Source: Parvularia atlantis | Lineage: Eukaryota > Opisthokonta > Rotosphaerida | Length of the DNA: 16,748 bases | Assembly (NCBI GenBank): GCA_943704415.1 | Contig: CALSCO010001657.1 | Location: 1-16,748 of the forward strand | Reading direction: 5' to 3' | Shown here: piece by piece, positions 9,093 through 16,660 of the stretch | Numbering within the stretch: the stretch's first letter is position 1 | Layout: each line of letters starts with the position of its first letter | Notes under the pieces: generated by a model | Seen by the model: the letters and a program-made list of their open reading frames with translations, nothing else | What the model was told of the DNA's origin: nothing | Databases searched by the model: none | Made by a program: the position numbers and the translations under genes

Positions 9093-10138
9093 TCAGAGCT
9101 TGGGCTTGGTGAAGGCCGGGCTGCGTGCTGCGGCGTGCTGCTCAGCGCTCGCGCACGCGTGGGTGGGGCGCGCACCCGCAAACGCGGCAAAGACGCGCTG
9201 CGGCTCGCCCGTCTGGAAGCGCTGGACGAGGCTGTCGACCTCAGCGTCAATCGCGCGGTGCAGCTGCGCGCGGATCGGGTCGCGCAGCAGGCGCTTGTTG
9301 GCCAACAGCGAGCCGCGCGGGAGCTTGGCGGCGGCGTGGGCAATGTCCAGCACGCTCGCGGCGAAGGTCTCGTCCGGGAAGACCTGGCTGCGCGCGAGTG
9401 TGGGCGGGTTGTGAGCGCGTGCGCAGTGCGGCGACGCGGGCGGCAGGGCACCTCACGAGGCCCTTCTGCAGCAGGTCGCGGCTCGTCTGCACGCGCGCGA
9501 GCAGCTGCAGGCGGGCGTGTGTCATCGCGTGCACGGTACGCGCGCACGTGCGCACACCAACATGTCGCCCGCGTTCGACAGGCCGACCGTGAGTGGCAGC
9601 GCAAACGAGGCTGCGCCCTCCGAGTTGATCGCGAGCGTCGTGAACGGAAGGCTGAGCGTGGCCGTCTCGGCGGCGTAGACAGCGTCGAAAAGCGGGAGCA
9701 GCGCCGCGGGCAGGCCGACGACGGGCCCGTTGAGCGCGGCGATGGCCACCTTGGGGAAGTCGATGAGGACCTGGGTGATGCGCTTGGTTGTGCGCGTGAG
9801 GTGCGTGCGGCTGTGCTCGGGGTCGCGCATCGCGCCCGGCTCGAGACCGACTTTGACGTCGGCGCCGCTGCACGAGGCTCCCGATCAGCCCGCACGGCAG
9901 GGCAGCCGCATCGCGCGCACCTCGAGAAGAACTTGCCCTCGCCCGTGAGCACGACCACGACCACGCGCTCGTCGGACGCAGCGCGCTCGTACACGTCGAT
10001 CAGGTCGAGGAACTCCTGCGGGCGCCAGGCATTGTAGCTAGCCGGGCGGCGCATCGTCACACGCAGCACGCCCGTCTCGAACAGCTCGCAGGCAACGCCC
10101 GCGTACGGCGCGGCCGGGCCGAATGCGACCGTGTGCAT
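9093..10138 (-). CDS. ECI2: Peroxisomal delta3,delta2-enoyl-CoA isomerase (crotonase family)
   Basis: Shifts the double bond of 3-enoyl-CoA to 2-enoyl-CoA so that unsaturated fatty acids can pass through beta-oxidation. The spliced protein is 291 residues and aligns with the isomerase domain of human ECI2. It has MRRPASYNAW, then the oxyanion-hole segment FFSSGADV and IDFPKVAIAALNGPVVG. LFDAVYAAETATLSLPF and NSEGAASFALP follow; the glutamate of SEG is at the ECI catalytic position. GLVSQVFPDETF comes next. It ends TKPKL, a PTS1-like tail. The ATG at 10138 is the only upstream one in frame. Exons: 10138-9921, 9867-9558, 9504-9452, 9387-9093. It is divergent from the FTS-like gene with 77 bp between starts. 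A plain enoyl-CoA hydratase is less likely because the ECI2-type blocks match throughout. Confidence 0.9.
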
Positions 10139-10215
10139 GGTTCGCACTACGACAACAGGCGACGCTTAGCGAACGAACAGTATCGCTTTTCACCCGCTCA
10201 TACTCCAGAATCGCC
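10139..10215. promoter_or_regulatory. 77-bp divergent upstream region, ECI / FTS-like
   Basis: Start codons of two divergent genes lie 77 bp apart, so core promoters and 5' UTRs share this segment or run into the opposite coding exon. It is AT-richer than average, with a small GCTTAGCGAACGAAC cluster near 10165 and a CTTTT run near 10186. The plus-strand ATG sits in a good context (CGCCATGGC). No TATA box was recognised. Confidence 0.5.
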
Positions 10216-11211
10216 ATGGCGGACGCATCCGTCGCATCGCCCGCGTCGTCCTCGCTGGCGTCGCCGGCCAAGGCGCCGGCGTCGGCGAAGGCGTCGCAGG
10301 TGTCGCAGCCGAAGCGCGTGCTGTCGCAGTACTTTAAGCGCTTCGAGATGCTGATCGAGGTGCGCGTGCGCCTGCTGTAGCCGCGCGCGGCTGATCCAGA
10401 GACGCGCGCGCGCCAGCTCAAGAGCCTGCAGAACGCGAAGAACTGCCCGCTCGGTGTGTACGTGTCGCCGAGCCTCGGTGCGCGCGCGCGTGCGGCAGCC
10501 CTCGATGCGTGTGACTGATCGGCCGACCGCACGTGCGCGCGAACGCGCCAGACAACGTCAACTTGTGGCACGGGATTTTGTTCATGCACGGGTCGTTCTA
10601 CCCGGGCGGCGCGTTCCGCTTCCGGCTCGAGATCCCGAACGAGTACCCGGACGTGGCGCCGCGCGTCGTGCTCGACAAGGAGCAGGCCGTGCACCACCCG
10701 CTCGTGGACCCGCGCACCGGCGAGTTTAGCCTGGCGCAGCAGTTTGGCACGTGGCGCCCGCTCAAGGACTACCTGTGCCACGTGCTGCAGTACCTCCGGC
10801 GCGCGTTCACCGAGAAGGAGCTGCAGCAGCTGCAGGAGCAGTTCTGCCTCAACAAAGAGGCGCTGCGGCAGTGCGTGCCTCTTGTGCGCACGTGCTGCGC
10901 TCGAGCTCACGCCACTGCGCCGCCGCAGGTTCCACAAGGACCGCGACCGCTTTATGCACGCCGCCGACGACTGTGCCAAGCGCTCGGTCAAGCTCGTGAC
11001 GCAGCAAAACGACAACGGCAGGCTGGTGTTTGCCCTGGACCCGGCCGCTGCGGCCGCGCCGATCGACAACAACAAGCTCGACGAGGCCCTGCGCACGATC
11101 TTCAAGGACTACCGCTCGCCCACGGACCCGGGCAAGCAGCTCACGCCGATCGCGCTCCGGAGCGTGACCGACATCCTGCCCAAGTCGCGCAGCGTGCTCC
11201 TGCCCGAGTGA
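10216..11211 (+). CDS. FTS1: FTS/AKTIP-like ubiquitin-conjugating enzyme variant
   Basis: Catalytically dead E2-fold protein of the FTS (AKTIP) family, the partner of Hook and FHIP in the FHF complex that links dynein to early endosomes in animals and filamentous fungi. The model is 268 residues in exons 10216-10359, 10417-10477, 10552-10870 and 10929-11211. An Ala/Ser/Lys-rich, probably disordered tail (residues 1-34) precedes the UBC fold: LGVYVSPS, NLWHGILFMHGSFYPGG, FRLEIPNEYPD. The signature HPLVDPRTGEF at 117-127 matches AKTIP HPLVDPTSGEL. There is no HPN motif and no cysteine where an active E2 has one. A Gln/Glu-rich helix, NKEALRQFHKDRDRF and a basic C-terminus follow. It is convergent with the flippase, 113 bp between stops. 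The family call rests mainly on the HPLVDP block. Confidence 0.85.
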
Positions 11212-11324
11212 ACCCCCCCTGTACAGACGATGAGACAGGCGCAGTGCACGGCTCGCGCGCGGCTGACAGGGCGGACGCGCAGTGCACAGCTGGCATATAA
11301 AAAAAAAAGAACACAGCGAGCGCG
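11212..11324. terminator. Convergent 3' region with A10 tract, FTS-like / flippase
   Basis: 113 bp between two convergent stop codons. The only AT-rich element is CATATAA running into A10 at 11299-11308 (T10 on the flippase strand). It is the likely cleavage and polyadenylation area for one or both genes. A 10-bp direct repeat, CGCAGTGCAC, occurs at 11240-11249 and 11278-11287. The 3'-end role is inferred. Confidence 0.4.
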
Positions 11325-14300
11325 CTATTTGGACCCGTCGCCTGGCCGCAGCGGGTCGGCCGAGGTGACGGTCGAGGGCCCAGGCGACGGCGAGCCGTCC
11401 GAGAGTGTGGGCGTGGCCGCCGACCCCGCCGACCCCGCCGACTTGCCCGCGCGCGACTTCCAGATGAAGAACCGGCGCTGCTCGCGCGCCTTGGCGTCCA
11501 TGGGCGCGTCATTCTGCGCGGCTCGTCATCAGCGCAAAGCGTGCACTTGCAGCTGAAACCGCACCGTCGTATCGTACATGCGCACGAGCGCGGCCTGCGT
11601 CACGGCCGACGTGCCTGGGTCCGGCGCGTCAAAGTTGCTCTCGAGGACCGGGTGGCGCTCGCGCGGCCTGGTCGACCCGTGAGCACGCACAGCGGGCACA
11701 ACGGCGCCAGACAAGGGCGCACCCGGCAAGCATCGTGAGCTCGACGCTGGCCGACTGCTTCTGGTACGACGTGTAGCGCTCGCGCGCGGCGCGAAACTGG
11801 CCTCGCCGCAAATTGGCGAAGATCTCGCCCAGCAGCGCCTGCTTCTCGACCCACGACATCTCGTTCAGGATCTGGAAGTCATCCGGGAAGAAGTACGCCT
11901 GGACGCTGCGCGCCCAGCCGCGTGAGTGCGCTCGCGCACGCGTATGCGCGACGTTGCGCGCGTACTATCGGAACGCGAGGTAGGTCATGATGACGGTCAT
12001 CGGCGCGAGCAGGAACAGCCACCACGATATGGCGGTCTGGCGCGACAGTCAGTCTCCGGTCCACGCGCGCACGTGTGCTGGCGACGTGCCTGCGCCGTGA
12101 TCGTGACCACGCCGTAGTAGACGTAGAACGTGTTGTCGGGCGAGAGCGAGAACGAGAAGACGAGCTGGCAGATGACGAAGATGATGATGGCGATGGTGAT
12201 CGCCGTGACGTCGATGATGGTGATGCGTCTGGGCGCCGCGGCGGGTCAGCACGAGGCGCGCGCACGCGGCGACGGCACGCACTTGATGTCGAGGTACAGG
12301 ACGAGCTTGACGGTGATGAAGATGCACGTGTAGAGGATGTTGCCGAAGACGTAGAGCGACGCGCCGTCGGGCGGGATCGCGAGGATGCAGAACGAGAAGA
12401 GGATCTGCCCCCCCCCCCCGGGGCGCGCCGTCAGCACACGCACGCGCAGCAGAGGGCTGAGCGCACGATGCTGTGCACGAGCCCGATCATCCAGCGCGTC
12501 CAGAAGTTGCCGATGGTCATCTGCCGCGACGCGGGTCAGCCCCACGCGCGCGCGTGCGCAAACGGGCCGGATCGCACGAGTGGCCGCTTGACATTGGACG
12601 CGTAGACCTCCGGGTACTGCAGCGCCTTCTTGGCTTGGACGTTGCGGTCAAAGAGCGTGGGGAAGACGACGTCAACGCCGGTGAAGGCCGTGTAGTAGAG
12701 CGTCGCGAGCAGGTTCTGGAAGATGAAGACCTCGGACCAGCCGTTGCCGGCGGCGTAGAAGAAGAGCGCGAGGTTGTAGAGCAGCTGGATGTAGAACTGG
12801 AAGAGGATGAGGCGCGCCTGGCGGAAGTAGTTCCAGTTGCCGTGCACGAGCAGGAGGTTCTGCAGGAAGCGGAACTGGCCGATCGAGTAGTCGGCCGCGC
12901 GCGCTGCCTGCCCGCCCTCCTCGCCCTGGATGCCCACGCCGATGGATGCGGCCTGGATCATGGCCACGTCGTTGGCGCCGTCGCCGATGGCGAGGGTGAT
13001 CGACTTGGTGTTGTTCTTGACGAGCAGGACGACCTTGGCCTTCTGCAGCGGCGAGACGCGGCAGCAGATGACCGAGCGGCACATGAGCGTGAGCTTGAGG
13101 AAGCTGGGGCGGATGTCGGTCTCGAGCGCGTGGATGAGCGTGGCGCCGTCGATCACGAGCGCGAGGTTGTTGGGCGCGTCGGTTTTCTCGCTCAGCTTCT
13201 GCGCCACAAACTCGCGCAGCCACGACTCGTTGCCGTTCGCGATCATGATATCCATGCTGTGTGTGTTGCGCGCACGGTGGTGAGCGCGCGAGCGGCATCA
13301 ACCACGGAGCACGCACGTCTCGTCGAGCAGGCGCGCCGACAGGCCGATATTGATCGCGGTCTCCTGCTTGTCGCCCGTGAGCACCCACAGGCGGATGCCC
13401 GCGCGCGCAAGCAGCACGAGCGTCTCAGGCACGCCCTCCTGCAGCTTGTCCTCGATGGCCGTAGCGCCCACGAAGCGCATGTCCTTCTCGATCAGCTCCG
13501 CGGCCTCGTCCAGCATCTGCGAGCGGTTCTCGAGCGACGTGCTCGCCTTGAGGTAGACCTGCAGCCAGTCGTTGTACTCCTTGTCCGAGAGCTCGCGCAT
13601 GGCCAGGCAGAGCGTGCGCAGGCCGTAGCGCGAGTAGTCGTACAGCTTCTGCTCAGCGTACTGCTTCTTGTCGAGCTCGGCGGGCGTGGTGGCGAGGCGC
13701 TCAAACATGACGTTGTCGGCGCCTGTTCAGCGAGCGCGGATGCTTGAGCGCGGCGACGTGCGCGCGCGATGGCCCGGCGGCGGCGCGCACCCTTGCACAG
13801 CAGCATGATCTTGCCGCCGGGCGCGAGCACGACGACCGACATGCGCTTGCGCGCGCTGTTGAACTCGTTCACCTGTCGCCACGTGCCGCGTGAGCAGCGC
13901 ACGCGCGCGCGCGTCGCATGCCACGCAGCGGGCGCACCTGCAGTATCTCAAACTCGCGTTCCTCGCCGAGCACGTTGACGATGACCGTGTCAGGCTTGCG
14001 CGCGCGAAAGTCGTAGCCCATCTCCTTGGCCGCGGTCACGAGGGCAAACTCGTCGGGCGAGGAGGCCTGGTACCTGACCTCGACCGAGCCGTCGGCGAGC
14101 TTCTTGTTCTCGGGGATGACCGTATGGCACACCGAGAGCACGGTGAGGAAGTCGCTTATGCCCCGCGCCTGCTCATCCGCGCCCTCGAGGTCCTTGCGCA
14201 GCTCGCTCGGGTCGAACTTGTCGCCCTCGAGCTGGTCCGCGGGCCCGCCGTACATGCGCCCGTTGACGATGCACTTGCGGAAGACCATCTTGTTTTGCGT

Positions 14301-16223
14301 GAGCGTGCCGGTCTTGTCGGAGAAGATGTGGCTGATCTGCGTTGCGCGCGTGTGTGAGCGCACCGGGCGCGCGCGTGCCGGCCACGGTACCTGGCCGAGC
14401 TCCTCGTTGAGCGTGGACGAGGGCGCGCGTGCGTGCAGGTCCTTCTCAGCGTAGTACATGTACGGGTCCGAGGCGATAAACATGCCCTGGATGAACCGCG
14501 CGACCTCGAGCTCGACAAACAGACCGAGCGGGATGACGTTCTGCACGAGCAGGATGCCCGACAGGAACTGGAAGATGTCCTCAAACTGGTCGGACGGCAG
14601 GTACCACGGCTGCGCGCCGCCGCGTTGCTGCGGAGAGCGCGCGCGTGGCGGGTGAGGGCAAGCAGCGCACAGGCAGGCAGGCCGTACATCGTCAAAGACG
14701 ATGCGCCCGACGGTGAGCGTCACGGCCAGGGCCATGACGAACAGGAAGAGCGCAAAGATCTGCCGGTTGAGTTGGCGCTGCATCTCGGTCTGCTTGATCG
14801 GCGACGCGTTCGAGTTTTTGAACAGCTTGGTCTCGTGGCCCGTGTTGACGACGAGCGCGTGCACGTACTTGGTGTTTTGGATGGACGAGCCGCGGAGGAC
14901 GACCTCGTTCGGGCCGATGGAGAGGTCAGTCGTCGCGGGCGCGTCGCTTGCGGCAGCGGCGCTGTCGCCGGCAGCACCGCGGGCGGCGCCGCGGCGGAGC
15001 TGGCTCGAGGACGAGGACGGGTCGATGACGAGGCCGCTCGAGACGCGCAGCGTGCCCTCGAACGAGTACAGGCGGTTGTTGGGGTGCTCGCACTCGAGCA
15101 CGGCCACGAGGCTGCTTAGCTGCTGCTCGCTCTGCACGAGCAGGGTCTCGCGCGGGCACTGCCGGACCTTGAGGTTGCTCTCGCCGTCGAGCGACGACGT
15201 CTCGATGAAGCACACGCCCTGGGGCTCGCTCGTCGACAGCTGTTGCGCGCGTGCGCGGTCAGCTCGCGCGCAAGCTGCGGGAGAGGGGGCGGCGTGGGCA
15301 CGCACAAGGATGATGTCGGCGCACATGTGCTGGCCGTCGGTAAATTTGAGGATGTCGCCGACGTGGACGTCGGCCCAGCGCATATGCTGGAACGCGCCGT
15401 CGCACAGGATGAGCACGGGCTGGCGGTTGGAGGCGCGGTCGGCGAGGTAGCGGCGCAGGTCCTCCACGACCTCCTTGACGGCCGCGACGACGAGGACAAT
15501 GATGAGCGGGGCGACGGCGAGGACGGGGTCGATCACAGCGGCCTGGGGCACGAGCGCGACGCAGGCCGTGAACAGGAAGAAGAAGTTGGAGGCGCGCCCA
15601 AACTGCTCCCAGAGGAACTTTGGCAGGAACGTGAACGCATTGTACTTGGTCGTCGAGATCGAGTTGCCGGGGAAGCTCGCGCGGTTGTGCTCGCGGTTGT
15701 AGTTGACGTAGACCGTGCGGAACGGCGTCGTCGGCCCCTGCGGCACCAGCGCCGCGCCGAGCGTGCGCACGCGGGCCCACAGCCACGCGGCCCACCCGCC
15801 CACGAGCATCTCGTCGCTACTGCCGCCTGCGAGCACGCCGCTGCCCGCGCCCGCCGCCGTCGCGCCCGCGCCCTCAAACAGGCGCGTGTCGCGCCCGGGC
15901 GAGTCGATGTACTTGCGGCCGGCGGCCGGGGCGCCCGCGGGCGCGGCCGTGCCCGTCGCGGCCACGACGGCTGACGCAAGCGCCGACGACGTGCCGACGG
16001 GCCGCGCGGCGCTGGCACTGCCGCCGGTGCGCGACTGCGAGGGCGCGGGCACGGCGCGCAGGTTGGGCGAGACGTGCTCGGTCGGGGGCACGAGCACGGT
16101 CGCATCGTCCTCCGGGCGCCAGGACGCGCTGAGGATCGTGGGCGAAGACGGCGTAGACGTCACCACCACGCGCGTTGACCGCCGCGCCGCCAGCGAGCCC
16201 GTGGCCGGCGACGGCAGCTCCAT
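11325..16223 (-). CDS. DRS2: P4-ATPase aminophospholipid flippase, Drs2/ATP8A type (14 exons)
   Basis: Moves phospholipids from the lumenal to the cytosolic leaflet at TGN, endosome or plasma membrane, with a Cdc50-type beta subunit. The model is 1377 residues (human ATP8A1 1164, yeast Drs2 1355). A low-complexity cytosolic N-terminus (1-165) leads to ISTTKYNAFTFLPKF and M1-M2. Then come the actuator motif DGES (324-327), M3-M4 with PLGLF (523-527), and the phosphorylation site DKTGT (D576). KGA (729-731), TGDKQET (845-851), GDGAND (956-961) and the M5-M10 hydrophobic segments follow. The tail keeps VRMYDTT, as in ATP8A1 (IRAYDTT), then a Ser/Pro-rich end. Exons: 16223-15306, 15239-14688, 14627-14391, 14336-13938, 13872-13791, 13722-13317, 13256-12578, 12520-12467, 12404-12283, 12228-12090, 12036-11966, 11905-11723, 11667-11565, 11513-11325. 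No in-frame ATG lies upstream of 16223. Family certain, subclass likely. Confidence 0.93.
12037..12089 (-). other. GC-AG intron in the flippase gene
   Basis: The exon ends ...ACGGCGCAG and the intron begins GCACGT, contains CTGAC and ends CCAG; it is 53 nt. GT dinucleotides nearby give the wrong phase for the next exon (TAISWWLFLLAP, a membrane segment). Its start matches the two GC-AG introns of VPS50. Confidence 0.72.
12405..12466 (-). other. Flippase intron with G12 tract before the 3' splice site
   Basis: A 62-nt GTGCGC...GCAG intron separating VHSI from ILFSFC. Its last part, where a pyrimidine tract would be expected, is C4 then G12 then CAG on the transcribed strand (C12 at 12408-12419 on the plus strand). 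A CTGAC branch-like motif lies just upstream. Confidence 0.8.
14922..15035 (-). other. Low-complexity insertion in the flippase actuator region
   Basis: Residues about 375-412 are a Ser5 run followed by an Arg/Gly/Ala/Ser-rich segment, between RVSSG and DLSIGPNEVVLRG. ATP8A1 has only a few residues here (between NIRLDG and ILLRG). It lies inside an uninterrupted exon with no donor or acceptor of the usual type, so it appears to be translated. Confidence 0.65.
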
Positions 16224-16275
16224 CCCGGTGTCGAGAAACTGTGCGTCACTCTTGGTAAGCGCACGTGCGCGGCGA

Positions 16276-16317
16276 CAAGGTGCAAGGTGCAAGGCGCAAG
16301 GCGCAAGGCGCAAGGCA
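16276..16317. repeat. 7-bp tandem repeat, six units (CAAGGYG)
   Basis: Units read CAAGGTG twice, CAAGGCG three times, then CAAGGCA. It sits 53-94 bp upstream of the flippase start codon, so it probably falls in the 5' UTR or core promoter, where the transcript would carry CGCCTTG repeats. Confidence 0.9.
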
Positions 16318-16389
16318 GGTGCGTGAAGAGAAGAAAAAAAAAAGCAGTAGGTGAGGAAGAGGAACGCTCCGGCCCTGCAGGTCGCCGCG

Positions 16390-16395
16390 AAAAAA
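16390..16395 (-). terminator. RNA polymerase III T-run terminator of tRNA-Ile
   Basis: Six consecutive T on the minus strand, about 15 nt after the tRNA 3' end, matching the usual Pol III stop signal. Confidence 0.7.
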
Positions 16396-16409
16396 TTGGG
16401 ACAGAACGC

Positions 16410-16576
16410 TGCTCCGGGAGGGGGTCGAACCCTCGATCCACGCGCCCCCGCAAAAAAGGAGAATGAGAGGAGGGTTTCACGTCACCAGAGACCCGCTGAA
16501 GGGCCCGCAGCACATCGTGACGGCATCCGCCGCCTCAATATAAGCATGATGCATTAACCACCTTTGCTACCGGAGC
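16410..16576 (-). tRNA. trnI-UAU: tRNA-Ile(UAU) with intron
   Basis: Decodes AUA. The 5' half (16576-16539) gives acceptor GCTCCGG, TA, D-arm GCAA...ATGC with a mismatched last pair, anticodon strand TCATG and loop CTTATA, so the anticodon is UAU. The 3' half (16443-16410) gives strand CGTGG, T-arm GAGGG-TTCGACC-CCCTC, acceptor CCGGAGC and discriminator A. The seven acceptor pairs and five T-stem pairs are perfect; the anticodon stem pairs with two G-U wobbles. The intron, 16538-16444 (95 nt), starts after position 37, the normal site for eukaryotic tRNA introns. tRNA-Ile(UAU) is intron-containing in yeast and human. A-box (TAGCAAAGGTGG) and B-box (GGTTCGACCCC) are present. Oddity: only three variable-loop bases remain if the anticodon stem is fully paired, so the 3' intron edge may be off by a few bases. 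Confidence 0.8.
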
Positions 16577-16660
16577 GATCCATCGTGAGGCGAGGTGCAA
16601 AAAAGATTAAGGACTAGCAGCGCGGAGGGGCACTCGAGGGGCACGCCGGGTACACAAACA
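16577..16660. promoter_or_regulatory. Short region between the tRNA and the right-edge gene
   Basis: 84 bp between the 5' end of the minus-strand tRNA gene and the plus-strand ATG at 16661. It includes an AT-rich segment (A6GATTAAGGACTAG near 16599) and the ATG context ACAAACAATGCC, typical of a fungal start. Inferred promoter and 5' UTR of the right-edge gene. Confidence 0.35.

Larger units (their letters stand above)
16224..16409 (-). promoter_or_regulatory. Flippase upstream region
   Basis: About 186 bp between the flippase ATG and the tRNA gene, both on the minus strand. It holds a 7-bp tandem repeat, an A10 run near 16332-16341 and the tRNA terminator. The flippase 5' UTR and promoter must lie here or overlap the tRNA. 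No TATA or CCAAT box was recognised. Confidence 0.45.

Noticed and set aside
8622-10037. 471-codon plus-strand frame opposite SRR and ECI
   Set aside because: Antisense shadow, Arg/Ala/Val-rich, while both underlying minus-strand genes are fully explained by conserved proteins.
11906-11965. In-frame TAG after LAFR in the flippase, possible pseudogene
   Set aside because: The stop spans a splice junction (TA | intron | C). Splicing gives TAC and the conserved tail continues.
12473-13747. 424-codon plus-strand frame opposite the flippase
   Set aside because: Antisense of P4-ATPase exons with complete catalytic motifs; its Glu/Val/Asp-rich translation is a complement artefact.
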